Assembly (NCBI RefSeq): GCF_002265625.1
Contig: NZ_NOVE01000005.1
Span: 1-64,000 of the forward strand
From: Prevotella sp. 885
Lineage (GTDB): Bacteria; Bacteroidota; Bacteroidia; Bacteroidales; Bacteroidaceae
Length of the DNA stretch: 64,000 bases
Direction: 5' to 3'
Part shown: positions 8,622-16,269 of the stretch, in pieces
How positions within the stretch are numbered: position 1 is the first letter of the stretch
How the letters are laid out: each line of letters begins with the position of its first letter
Made by a program: the position numbers and the translations under genes
The notes under the pieces: generated by a model
Seen by the model: only the letters and a program-made list of their open reading frames with translations
What the model was told of the DNA's origin: nothing
Databases searched by the model: none

Positions 8622-10445
8622 ATGAGAATAAATAACGCACCACTCTTGTTGCTTACATTAATTATAGCAGCCTCCATCATCTCGCCTATCGCTTCACAGG
8701 CGCAGAAGCACGACAAGGCAGCCATGCCTTTAGGACAATACGAGGAGCTTACCGACCCCAAGCCGCACGACCCCATCGAGCTTTGGACACGCAGCCTGGG
8801 ATGCGACAGCGTCCGTACGGCATGGGCTTCCACCGACGTACGCTACGGCAAACATGCGGTTCCAACCGCATTGTCAGCCTCGCGCACGCTCCGAAAGTCG
8901 GCTTGGCGCGGCGAACGTGTCAACGCTCAGGCTGTCATCTATACGCTCCGCGACCTTGACAACGTCAGCCTCAGCGTCTCAGACCTCCGATCTGCCAAGG
9001 GCAACGTGATAAAGTCAGAGAACGCCCAGCCTTATTTCGTGCGATACGTCATGACCGACGAACTCAATAAAGACGGAAAAGGAGGCTGCGGTTGTCGCGA
9101 CAATAAGGCTGATTGGGATTCGTCGCTTGTAGCTGACGTGCTCGACACGAATAAATATCTGGCTGTAAAACGAACTTCCACACAACCCATCTGGCTAAAC
9201 ATCCGTGTGCCGCGCGACGCCAAGCCGGGCATTTACGAGGGCACATTGTGCGTAAGCGGCAAGGGAATGAAGGACGAAAAGCTGAAGATAGAGCTGAAAG
9301 TCACGGACCGTGAGCTTACCGAACCGTCGAAATGGCACCTCAACATCGACCTTTGGCAGAACCCTTACGCCGTGGCTCGCTATTATGGCGTGGAGCCATG
9401 GAGCCGCGAACACATGGACGCCATGCTGCCTATAATGCGCATGCTGGCTGACGCCGGACAGCACGCCATCACGGCTTCCATCATGCACAAGCCGTGGAAC
9501 GGTCAGACCTTCGACCCATACGACAGCATGGTGACACGCATCCGCCACATCGACGGTACGTGGACGTACAGCTATGCAGTATTCGACAAGTGGGTGGAGT
9601 TTATGACGGAAGAGGTTGGCATGCGTGATGCGCTCATCTCGTGCTACACCATGATACCCTGGAACCTCAGTTTCGACTATTATGACGAGGCTACAAACCG
9701 CGTACAGTTTGTGCGTGCCGAGCCGGGCGACTCTGCCTACGCTGTCTATTGGGGCGGTTTCCTCCGCGACTTCGCCCGTCATCTGCGCCAGAAAGGATGG
9801 TTCAGCCGCACCGCCATCTCAATGGACGAACGCCCAATGGAGGCTATGAAGGCTGCCATCAAGGTGATAAAGGACGCCGATCCTGACTTCAAGATTACGC
9901 TTGCGGGCAACTATCATGACGAGATACAGCAGGATCTCTATTATCTCTCCATCCCTTACGGACAGAAATTCCCTGACAAAGTGCTGCGCCAACGCCGAGA
10001 GCGCGGACAGATAAGCACTTATTACACGTGCTGCACGGAGCCGTTCCCCGGCACATTCTCGTTCTCATCACCTGCCGAAGCGGCATGGATTGCCATTCAT
10101 GCGGTAGCTGCAGACTATGACGGATATCTGCGTTGGGCAGTGAACAGCTGGACGGAAGACCCTCTGCGCGACACACGTTTCCGCACTTGGGCAGCCGGCG
10201 ACACATACAGCATCTATCCCGGACCGCGCCCAAGCATCCGCTTCGAGCGACTTGTGGAAGGCTTCCAGAACGCCGAAAAGATATGGCAGCTCCGCCAAAT
10301 CTATCGTCGTAACGGACAGAAGGGCAACTTGAAGAAGCTCAATGCCTTGGTAAGCAAGTTTGCTCCCGCCGTTCTCAGCAAGGATCCGGCAGAAACTTCG
10401 AAGATGATACATCAGCTGGAGGCGACGCTCAACGGCGAAAGATAA
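8622..10445 (+). CDS. Secreted GH123-like glycoside hydrolase (DUF4091 type)
   Basis: This 607-residue protein has a signal peptide (SPIASQAQ near residue 27), a beta-sandwich region at about 50-230 and a large catalytic region after that. AISMDERP places adjacent Asp402-Glu403 where GH123 N-acetylgalactosaminidases carry their catalytic Asp-Glu pair for substrate-assisted hydrolysis. The aromatic-rich C-terminal region (YDGYLRWAVNSW; YPGPRPSIRFERLVEGFQNA) is typical of DUF4091 proteins. It probably removes a sugar with an N-acetyl group, or a related residue, from a glycan in the periplasm or at the surface; activity is not proven for most DUF4091 members. It is cotranscribed with the GH16 gene and closed by a hairpin at 10458. 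Confidence 0.82.
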   Translation: MRINNAPLLLLTLIIAASIISPIASQAQKHDKAAMPLGQYEELTDPKPHDPIELWTRSLGCDSVRTAWASTDVRYGKHAVPTALSASRTLRKSAWRGERVNAQAVIYTLRDLDNVSLSVSDLRSAKGNVIKSENAQPYFVRYVMTDELNKDGKGGCGCRDNKADWDSSLVADVLDTNKYLAVKRTSTQPIWLNIRVPRDAKPGIYEGTLCVSGKGMKDEKLKIELKVTDRELTEPSKWHLNIDLWQNPYAVARYYGVEPWSREHMDAMLPIMRMLADAGQHAITASIMHKPWNGQTFDPYDSMVTRIRHIDGTWTYSYAVFDKWVEFMTEEVGMRDALISCYTMIPWNLSFDYYDEATNRVQFVRAEPGDSAYAVYWGGFLRDFARHLRQKGWFSRTAISMDERPMEAMKAAIKVIKDADPDFKITLAGNYHDEIQQDLYYLSIPYGQKFPDKVLRQRRERGQISTYYTCCTEPFPGTFSFSSPAEAAWIAIHAVAADYDGYLRWAVNSWTEDPLRDTRFRTWAAGDTYSIYPGPRPSIRFERLVEGFQNAEKIWQLRQIYRRNGQKGNLKKLNALVSKFAPAVLSKDPAETSKMIHQLEATLNGER

Positions 10446-10457
10446 TTGCTGTTTTAT

Positions 10458-10520
10458 ATCGAAAGGAATTGTAGTTTTATCAGTAATGAAGTTCTAAAAT
10501 TCCTTTCGATTATTGTTTTA
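10458..10520 (+). terminator. Hairpin terminator after the GH123-like gene
   Basis: ATCGAAAGGAATT (10458-10470) pairs perfectly with AATTCCTTTCGAT (10498-10510) around a 27-base loop, followed by TATTGTTTTA. The large loop makes it weaker than the others. Confidence 0.6.
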
Positions 10521-10566
10521 TATTTCTTTTAGCATTAAGAATATGGTAGTTATATCATATTTTTTA

Positions 10567-10575
10567 TATATTTGC
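10567..10575 (+). promoter_or_regulatory. -7 promoter box (TATATTTGC) for the glycine-zipper gene
   Basis: Exact TAnnTTTGC match, about 50 bases before the ATG at 10626. No good -33 TTG at 19-21 bases is seen. Confidence 0.5.
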
Positions 10576-10625
10576 AAAAAGAAAATCAGACAATTAGATA
10601 AATAGGAACAAGGAGGATATACATC

Positions 10626-11492
10626 ATGAGAAAGGATATGATATTATTGGTCAGCGGCGCTGTTCTTGTAAGCAGTTGTATGACGGCAGCTGGTGCGGGC
10701 GCTTATGCCGGCAGTTCGTTAGGTTCGGTCGTCGGTTCTGCCATCGGTGGCATAGCCGGAGGACCGCGCGGCAGCGACGTCGGCACGCTCATCGGTATGG
10801 CAGGAGGTGCCATCGTGGGTGGAGCCATAGGCAATTCAGCTGACAAACAGGCTAAGGCAGAACAGAGCGAGAGGCTCGGACAACGCAACGAACGCATACA
10901 AAGACAGAAGAGAGCGGCTGCACGTAATCAGCAATACGACGACGATACATACGCCCACTCTTACGACGATACATACGCCCACTCTTACAACGGTGCGGAT
11001 GACAGCCAGGAAATCGACCCGTCGCAGATGGTGGACACCACCAATTCTGGCAATGACTGCATCGACTTCAATGCAGACACCACCGGATACGGCTCATCCT
11101 CAATCAGCGCAAGCACGCTGGAAAGGGCTGAAGCAGAACGTCTCGAGATAAAGAACGTCAGTTTTACGGATGCCAACGGAGACGGCATACTGGAAGCCGA
11201 CGAAGAAGGCAAGATGGTGTTCGAGATATATAATCACTCGGACCTGCCCGTCTTCGGCATCATACCCACAGTAAAGGAGGCAGAAGACAACCGCCATATC
11301 CAGATTTCGCCAAGCATTCTGGTGGAGCAGATCGCTCCTGGCAGCGGCATACGCTACACCGCTTCCGTCAAGGCAGACCGCCGCATCAAGGACGGCGAAG
11401 CCAGATTGCTCGTCTCCGCCGAGCACGACGGCAAACCCGTATCGTACGTCACCGTGGTGAAGGTCAATACGATGAAAAGAAGCAAGAAGTAA
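10626..11492 (+). CDS. Glycine-zipper lipoprotein with an EF-hand-like loop
   Basis: This 288-residue protein has a lipoprotein signal ending VSSC (Cys18). Residues about 20-80 are Gly/Ala-rich with repeated G-x-x-x-G spacing (YAGSSLGSVVGSAIGGIAGG, then GTLIGMAGGAIVGGAIG), the glycine-zipper motif seen in outer-membrane-associated proteins. Residues about 80-170 are polar and low in complexity and include a perfect tandem duplication (DDTYAHSY twice). A loop DANGDGILEADEEG near residues 180-193 has the spacing of an EF-hand calcium site. The C-terminal region (about 190-280) looks like a beta-sandwich. It is probably an envelope protein; no function is assigned. It faces rlpA, with a shared hairpin between the genes. 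Confidence 0.82.
   Translation: MRKDMILLVSGAVLVSSCMTAAGAGAYAGSSLGSVVGSAIGGIAGGPRGSDVGTLIGMAGGAIVGGAIGNSADKQAKAEQSERLGQRNERIQRQKRAAARNQQYDDDTYAHSYDDTYAHSYNGADDSQEIDPSQMVDTTNSGNDCIDFNADTTGYGSSSISASTLERAEAERLEIKNVSFTDANGDGILEADEEGKMVFEIYNHSDLPVFGIIPTVKEAEDNRHIQISPSILVEQIAPGSGIRYTASVKADRRIKDGEARLLVSAEHDGKPVSYVTVVKVNTMKRSKK
10941..10988 (+). repeat. Perfect 24-bp tandem duplication inside the glycine-zipper gene
   Basis: Two identical 24-base units (10941-10964 and 10965-10988) each encode DDTYAHSY. The length keeps the reading frame, so slippage can change the protein by eight residues. Confidence 0.9.
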
Positions 11493-11499
11493 TTCCTAA

Positions 11500-11982
11500 T
11501 TATTTATGCACCTTTCCTTTCTTAGGAAGGTGCATAATTCCGTTTTCAGGAACTGTATATTCTGTAATCTCGAAATCGAATTCCGGCAAATCATCCACTT
11601 CCGGCTCAGGACGATACGGCACCTTGTTGGTACGTACACGCTCCACACGTACCACCGCCACCCCCTGCGAGAGGATGCCAAGCTGTCTGGCTGCTCCGTA
11701 AGATAAGTCAATGATTCTGCCACGCCCGCGAGGACCGCGGTCGGTAACCCGAACAATGACTTCCTTGCCATTGTTCTCATTGGTGACACGCAATAGCGTG
11801 CCGAATGGATATGTCCGGTGAGCACACGTGAGGCTGTCATGGTGTAGCCGTTCACCGCTGCTCGTCCGCGCACCAGTGGCACGCTTCGAATAATAGGAGG
11901 CCTTGCCACGTTGTGTCTGCGCCATCACGGCAAGACACACTGTCATCGACAATGCCAGGACCAAGATTCTTATTGCATACAT
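11500..11982 (-). CDS. rlpA: RlpA-family septal ring lytic transglycosylase/double-psi barrel protein
   Basis: This 160-residue protein has a signal peptide (ALSMTVCLAVMAQ) followed by a double-psi beta-barrel. The family motifs are clear: GKASYYSKRATGARTSSGE, CAHRTYPFGTLLRVTN, VRVTDRGP and RIIDLSYGAARQLGI. In other bacteria RlpA cuts naked glycan strands of peptidoglycan at the division site; the Asp of TDRGP and the His of the CAHR motif correspond to key residues. There is no SPOR domain, so it is the short form, and targeting to septal peptidoglycan is not evident. It converges with the glycine-zipper gene (7 bases apart) and is preceded by a 364-base gene-free stretch. Confidence 0.88.
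   Translation of the reverse strand: MYAIRILVLALSMTVCLAVMAQTQRGKASYYSKRATGARTSSGERLHHDSLTCAHRTYPFGTLLRVTNENNGKEVIVRVTDRGPRGRGRIIDLSYGAARQLGILSQGVAVVRVERVRTNKVPYRPEPEVDDLPEFDFEITEYTVPENGIMHLPKKGKVHK
11504..11537. terminator. Bidirectional hairpin between convergent genes, overlapping the end of rlpA
   Basis: TTATGCACCTTTCCT (11504-11518) pairs with AGGAAGGTGCATAA (11524-11537). It lies inside the last codons of rlpA and just after the glycine-zipper stop, so it can serve both strands. T tails are weak. Confidence 0.6.
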
Positions 11983-12161
11983 AAATATGTTCTCCTTTCC
12001 TGATTGTGAGAATCCTCTTAACAGAGGCTGTTATTATTTTAAACCTCAAGGCTGATACGATATTCAGAAGCCCAAGAGGATGTTTTTCAAATTCACGTTT
12101 GTCTTTACTTGGCTTAAACTGTCGGTTAAAAAAGGCAGCAAACAGAATAAAACGAAAAAAA

Positions 12162-12215
12162 ACAAGGACCGTTACTCTGCGACCACATCACGTGAGGCAG
12201 AGTCCGTATCCTTGT
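12162..12215. other. Interrupted long hairpin between gdhA and rlpA
   Basis: ACAAGGA (12162-12168) pairs with TCCTTGT (12209-12215), and CTCTGC (12175-12180) with GCAGAG (12197-12202), with a 6-by-6 base internal loop (CCGTTA opposite TCCGTA). It could be a structured leader of rlpA or part of the gdhA 3' region. The rest of 11983-12346 has no gene that I can support. Confidence 0.5.
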
Positions 12216-12246
12216 AGATTTCTATTTGCCTATATGTATTATAGAA

Positions 12247-12329
12247 TTCCTTTCTCTAAAGGAACTAACTCTTACTTTTTTTTCTTTAATTCGCTGGAAC
12301 AAATTCGCAAGTGACTGATTTCTTGCGAA
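12247..12329 (-). terminator. Two hairpins downstream of gdhA
   Basis: Reading from gdhA, the first hairpin (12304-12329) has an 8-base perfect stem TTCGCAAG/CTTGCGAA starting 18 bases past the stop. The second (12247-12264) is TTCCTTT/AAAGGAA with a four-base loop. Neither has a long T run on the minus strand, so termination strength is uncertain. Confidence 0.5.
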
Positions 12330-12346
12330 ATATTTGTTGCGGGCTC

Positions 12347-13684
12347 TTAAACGATGCCCTGTGCCATCATCGCGTTGGCAACCTTCATGAAGCCGGCGAT
12401 ATTAGCGCCCTTCACGTAGTCGATATAGCCGTTAGGCTGTGTACCGTACTTAACACACTGCTCGTGGATAGAGTGCATGATGTAGTGGAGCTTCTCGTCC
12501 ACCTCAGCCTCGCTCCATGTCAAGCGTATTGAGTTCTGAGTCATCTCAAGACCAGAAGTAGCAACACCACCTGCGTTGACAGCCTTGCCAGGAGCGAAGA
12601 GCTGCTCAGCAGCTACGAACTTCTCAACAGCCTCAGCTGTGCAGCCCATGTTAGAAACCTCAGCAACGCAGAGAGGCTTCTGAGCGAGAATCATGTCGGC
12701 GTCATTGCCGTTGAGCTCGTTCTGTGTAGCACATGTAAGGTAGATGTCAGCCTTAACTTCCCAAGGCTTCTTGCCTGCAATGAACTTAGAGCCGGGGAAC
12801 TCGTCCTCGTACGGCTGGCAAACGTCGTTACCGCTTGAGCGAAGCTCGAGCATATAGTCAATCTTATCACCAGAAACGCCGTTCGGATCATAGATGTAGC
12901 CGTCAGGACCAGAAATTGTGATAACCTTAGCGCCAAGCTCTGTAGCCTTCTTGGCAGCACCCCAAGCCACGTTACCGAAGCCAGAGATAGCAACAGTCTT
13001 GTCCTTCAGATCGAGACCGCGTGTAGCCATCATCTGATGAACGAAGTAGAGAGCGCCGTAGCCTGTAGCCTCAGGACGGATGCGTGAGCCACCGAACTCG
13101 AGACCCTTGCCTGTGAGCACACCCTGATACTGGTGTGTGAGCTTCTTGTACATACCGAAGAGGTAGCCAATCTCGCGGCCGCCTACGCCGATATCACCAG
13201 CGGGAACGTCCTCATCAGGACCGATATGACGATAAAGCTCAGTCATGAATGACTGGCAGAAACGCATAACCTCTGCGTCGGAACGTCCGCGGATAGAGAA
13301 GTCTGAACCACCCTTGCCACCGCCCATCGGGAGTGTGGTAAGCGCGTTCTTGAATGTCTGCTCGAAACCGAGGAACTTAAGAATAGAGAGATTTACCGAC
13401 GGATGGAAGCGAAGACCTCCCTTGTACGGACCAATAGCACCGTTGAACTGAACGCGATAGCCAATGTTTACATGTACTTCGCCGTTGTCGTCTGTCCAAG
13501 GTACACGGAAAGTGATGATACGCTCGGGTTCTACGAGGCGCTCAATGAGCTTTGCTTTCTCAAACTCAGGATGCTGGTTGTAAACGTCCTTAATAGAAAT
13601 GAGCACTTCGCGGACTGCCTGCAGGTACTCGGCTTCGCCCGGGTGTTTAGCCTCAAGGGCTTGCATAATCTTTTCGACTTCCAT
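12347..13684 (-). CDS. gdhA: NADP-specific glutamate dehydrogenase
   Basis: This 445-residue enzyme carries the hexameric glutamate dehydrogenase signature, including YKGGLRFHPSVNLSILKFLG, LPMGGGKGGSDF with the catalytic lysine region, and the Rossmann segment AISGFGNVAWGAAKKATELG. It should catalyse reductive amination of 2-oxoglutarate by ammonia with NADPH. Length and motifs match the E. coli-type enzyme. It is transcribed alone from a full consensus promoter at 13742-13774, with a leader of about 50 nt. Together with the gltB-gltD operon further on, this window encodes both routes of ammonia assimilation to glutamate. Confidence 0.96.
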   Translation of the reverse strand: MEVEKIMQALEAKHPGEAEYLQAVREVLISIKDVYNQHPEFEKAKLIERLVEPERIITFRVPWTDDNGEVHVNIGYRVQFNGAIGPYKGGLRFHPSVNLSILKFLGFEQTFKNALTTLPMGGGKGGSDFSIRGRSDAEVMRFCQSFMTELYRHIGPDEDVPAGDIGVGGREIGYLFGMYKKLTHQYQGVLTGKGLEFGGSRIRPEATGYGALYFVHQMMATRGLDLKDKTVAISGFGNVAWGAAKKATELGAKVITISGPDGYIYDPNGVSGDKIDYMLELRSSGNDVCQPYEDEFPGSKFIAGKKPWEVKADIYLTCATQNELNGNDADMILAQKPLCVAEVSNMGCTAEAVEKFVAAEQLFAPGKAVNAGGVATSGLEMTQNSIRLTWSEAEVDEKLHYIMHSIHEQCVKYGTQPNGYIDYVKGANIAGFMKVANAMMAQGIV

Positions 13685-13741
13685 AGTAAAAGGTTTTTAG
13701 TTGATGTTATAGATTTTTTGTCGTTTTGTCACTTTGACACC

Positions 13742-13774
13742 GCAAATATAGCTCATTTCAGTTTATCCACCAAA
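13742..13774 (-). promoter_or_regulatory. gdhA promoter
   Basis: On the minus strand: TTTG (13774-13771), 20 bases, TATATTTGC (13750-13742), a full Bacteroidetes promoter. The start of transcription should be near 13735. The remaining sequence up to asd (13775-14002) contains no gene that I can see. Confidence 0.8.
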
Positions 13775-14002
13775 AAAAAACGAGGCGGATTTCGTTTTTT
13801 AGCTTACTTTTAGATATGATTTTACATGTGTGCGTAAACAACAAAACACCGCCTGACCTCCACTCTCCACATAAGCCTTCTTTACGTCTGTTTAGGCTTT
13901 CGTCCCGTCCACCTTCCGCTCACTCTGCGCACATATACACGCAGATTATACAATAATACATAAAAACAAGCATGAAACTTAACAAGTTGATAGAAAAAGT
14001 TG

Positions 14003-14011
14003 TAACTTTGC
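14003..14011 (+). promoter_or_regulatory. -7 promoter box (TAACTTTGC) for asd
   Basis: Exact match 52 bases before the asd ATG. The -33 region at the expected distance lacks TTG. Confidence 0.55.
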
Positions 14012-14062
14012 ACATATTATTTAAGGAAAGTAAAAAATTAATATAAAAAATACAAGAACAAG

Positions 14063-15073
14063 ATGAATGTAGCAATTGTTGGCGCAAGTGGAGCCGTAGG
14101 ACAGGAATTCCTGCGCATCCTCGCCGAGAGAGATTTCCCCATCGACAACCTCGTACTGTTCGGTTCTACCCGTTCGGCTGGAACTAAATACACGTTTAAA
14201 GGCAAGGAGTATGAAGTGAAGCTCCTTCAGCACAATGACGATTTCAAGGACATCGACGTGGCGTTCACATCTGCAGGTGGCGGCACATCAAAGGAGTTCG
14301 CCGAGACCATCACAAAGTACGGCGCCGTGATGATTGACAATTCCAGCGCGTTCCGCATGTGTGACGATGTGCCTTTGGTGGTGCCCGAGTGCAACGCCGA
14401 GGACGCTCTCAACCGTCCGCGCAACATCATCGCCAACCCCAACTGCACCACCATCATGATGGTAGTGGTATTGAAGCCGCTCGAGCAGCTCAGCCACATC
14501 AAGCGCATCCACATCGCCAGCTACCAGAGTGCGTCTGGCGCAGGAGCCGCTGCAATGGAGGAGCTTAAGCAGGAGTATAAGGAGCTTGTAAACAACGAGC
14601 CTGTAACGGTCAGCAAGTTCCCTCATCAGCTCGCCTATAACGTCATTCCCCAGATTGACGTCTTCACGGACAACGGCTACACAAAGGAGGAGATGAAGAT
14701 GTTCAACGAGACCCGCAAGATCATGCACAGCGACGTTCGCTGCTCGGCTATGTGCGTACGCGTAAGCTCGCTGCGCTCTCACTCTGAGTCGGTATGGATT
14801 GAGACAGAGCGTCCCATCTCCGTAGAGGAGGCTCAGAAGGCCATCGCCGCCGCTCCCGGTTGCACTCTCAAGGACGATCCCGCCAACCTCGTCTATCCGA
14901 TGCCTCTCGAGACAGCCGGCAAGGACGACGTCTTCGTAGGACGCGTACGCAAGGATCTCGCAGACGACTGCGGTCTGACATTCTGGCTCTCAGGCGACCA
15001 GATCCGCAAGGGTGCCGCCCTCAACGCAGTACAGATTGCGGAGTATCTCCACAGCGTAGGCAACTTGAAGTAA
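14063..15073 (+). CDS. asd: Aspartate-semialdehyde dehydrogenase
   Basis: This 336-residue enzyme has the N-terminal nucleotide-binding motif [15 protein letters not shown], the active-site segment [16 protein letters not shown] containing the catalytic Cys, and the substrate-binding region [13 protein letters not shown]. It converts aspartyl phosphate to aspartate semialdehyde with NADPH, feeding diaminopimelate, lysine, threonine and methionine synthesis. It is monocistronic, with a -7 box at 14003 and a very strong terminator at 15101-15159. Confidence 0.96.
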   Translation: MNVAIVGASGAVGQEFLRILAERDFPIDNLVLFGSTRSAGTKYTFKGKEYEVKLLQHNDDFKDIDVAFTSAGGGTSKEFAETITKYGAVMIDNSSAFRMCDDVPLVVPECNAEDALNRPRNIIANPNCTTIMMVVVLKPLEQLSHIKRIHIASYQSASGAGAAAMEELKQEYKELVNNEPVTVSKFPHQLAYNVIPQIDVFTDNGYTKEEMKMFNETRKIMHSDVRCSAMCVRVSSLRSHSESVWIETERPISVEEAQKAIAAAPGCTLKDDPANLVYPMPLETAGKDDVFVGRVRKDLADDCGLTFWLSGDQIRKGAALNAVQIAEYLHSVGNLK

Positions 15074-15100
15074 AAGACCATACCTTATTATATATACAAC

Positions 15101-15159
15101 AACGCCACTACCCCACAACGAACATCAATAATATCGTTGTGGAGTAGTGGCGTTTTTTT
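15101..15159 (+). terminator. Very strong asd terminator
   Basis: Arms at 15101-15121 and 15134-15154 are complementary over about 20 pairs with one mismatch, have a 12-base loop and are followed by seven T. The right arm is also read as the end of the RHS fragment on the other strand. Confidence 0.92.
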
Positions 15160-15379
15160 GAACAGTTAGCCTCGTCTGCTTGCCTTCATAGCTGTAGGTA
15201 AGGTCGTCAATGGTTCCGTAGTCGCCACTGTCGAGCAATCCTTCACGACGGAGCGTAAGGATGTTTCCCATAATGTCATACTTATAGGAGGTGGAGAAAT
15301 GATTGTTAAGCTTGCCGTTTTCAAGATAACCGGCAGCCGTCAGACGCGACATTCCGTCATAGCTGATGCGTGTTGGCAT
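15125..15379 (-). pseudogene. RHS/YD-repeat fragment
   Basis: An 84-codon open frame reads MPTRISYDGMSRLTAAGYLE, SYKYDIMGNILTLRREGLLD and GTIDDLTYSYEGKQ, which is the stretch of an RHS core that normally precedes the part carried by the gene at 18077-19570 (that gene resumes at SSYEGNQVVKIDD). After EGKQ the frame runs into the asd terminator and loses similarity. It is best read as the remnant of a larger rhs gene broken next to asd. A TACCTTTGC box lies upstream at 15406-15414, so it may still be transcribed. Product function is unlikely. Confidence 0.75.
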
Positions 15380-15405
15380 ACTTTCATTTTTTTATTTAGC
15401 CGAGG

Positions 15406-15414
15406 GCAAAGGTA
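15406..15414 (-). promoter_or_regulatory. -7 promoter box (TACCTTTGC) before the RHS fragment
   Basis: Exact TAnnTTTGC on the minus strand, 27 bases upstream of the fragment's ATG and 30 bases past the stop codon of the upstream small gene. No -33 match is seen. Confidence 0.4.
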
Positions 15415-15444
15415 AGAAAAACAATTATGTAATATTGCTGTCCG

Positions 15445-16146
15445 CTAAAACTTTTTATAATATTCACCTCTCCATTTTATGCCATGATGTACAACTTGTA
15501 TATAATCTCCAAAGAAATAATAATGGCTGAAAATTGTGTCTGTTATATTAGGTAGCTTTATAACAAAACTCTTCTCTGAATCCAGTTTCACTTCATACGG
15601 ATACATGTAGTATAAAACACCAAAGTATTGACCTGCGGGATTACTCTCGACATAAGACATTGGTTGAAATGAAAAACGAAAACTTTCTGGAGGGTAAAAT
15701 CTATTCCGATTCAACACTATAGTACATTCTCCATTTTCAGTTACCCCTGAATACCTGTTTGTTCTAACCGAAACTTCAAACTTTATAGGCTTAGATGCAT
15801 TAGGAACTTCGAAAGAAATTTCATAAGGAGCGTTATTACCTGAAACTTCTTCTGTGATTGAAATGTCCTTAAAAGCATCACCTTGCATCGGCCAGTCTAT
15901 AGAATTTATCTCAAAAAAAGTATTATTGACTTCAGTTATTTGACAAATAGCCAAAGGATGATAGCTCCTTTCTCCCTCCTCTAATGAAGAAGAGGAACAG
16001 GAAAATAACTTTAGTGTGTCATTTATAATTTCTATCATTCTTGAACCGGATTCATTATGATAGACTCCATTTTCAAGTTTGTTCGATGTTTTACCATAAC
16101 AAACCATTCCTATAACTGACAAAAATAAAATATATAAAAATCTCAT
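15445..16146 (-). CDS. Exported protein of unknown function, paralog of the gene at 16269
   Basis: This 233-residue protein has a signal peptide (MRFLYILFLSVIGMVCYGK) and is nearly all beta-type sequence. It is closely similar to the protein encoded at 16269-17018 along its whole length (shared KLENGVYHNE, NNAPYEISFEVPNA, PESF.FSFQP, SPAGQYFGVL and HHGIKWRG). I recognise no family. It stands last in the AT-rich block behind the Rhs toxin gene, and unlike its neighbours it has its own promoter box (16173-16181). That box sits in sequence resembling the leader of the rhs gene. Its position and export suggest an immunity or accessory protein, but nothing proves it. Confidence 0.78.
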   Translation of the reverse strand: MRFLYILFLSVIGMVCYGKTSNKLENGVYHNESGSRMIEIINDTLKLFSCSSSSLEEGERSYHPLAICQITEVNNTFFEINSIDWPMQGDAFKDISITEEVSGNNAPYEISFEVPNASKPIKFEVSVRTNRYSGVTENGECTIVLNRNRFYPPESFRFSFQPMSYVESNPAGQYFGVLYYMYPYEVKLDSEKSFVIKLPNITDTIFSHYYFFGDYIQVVHHGIKWRGEYYKKF

Positions 16147-16172
16147 TTATTTTAAATTAGGTTTAACATATT

Positions 16173-16181
16173 GCAAATATA
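16173..16181 (-). promoter_or_regulatory. -7 promoter box (TATATTTGC) of the paralog gene
   Basis: Exact TAnnTTTGC on the minus strand, 26 bases before the ATG at 16146. The surrounding bases (16158-16205) align with the leader of the rhs gene (19580-19630): both read TTAGGTTT, then ACATAT, CAAAT, ATGTATA and TGTATGC in order on the plus strand. Confidence 0.55.
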
Positions 16182-16211
16182 ACGAAACAATGTATAGGCT
16201 GTATGCTGAAA

Positions 16212-16269
16212 GGCTATCATCCTCAATATCATACAGGGATGTGTCAGTCCACCTTCGGGGAACTCATTT
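16212..16269. repeat. Short dispersed copy of the centre of palindromic element I
   Basis: GCTATCATCCTCAA and, 30 bases on, a CTTCGGGGAACTCATTT segment align with 19899-19955, the middle of the palindromic element upstream of rhs. The arms of that element are absent here. Confidence 0.6.
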
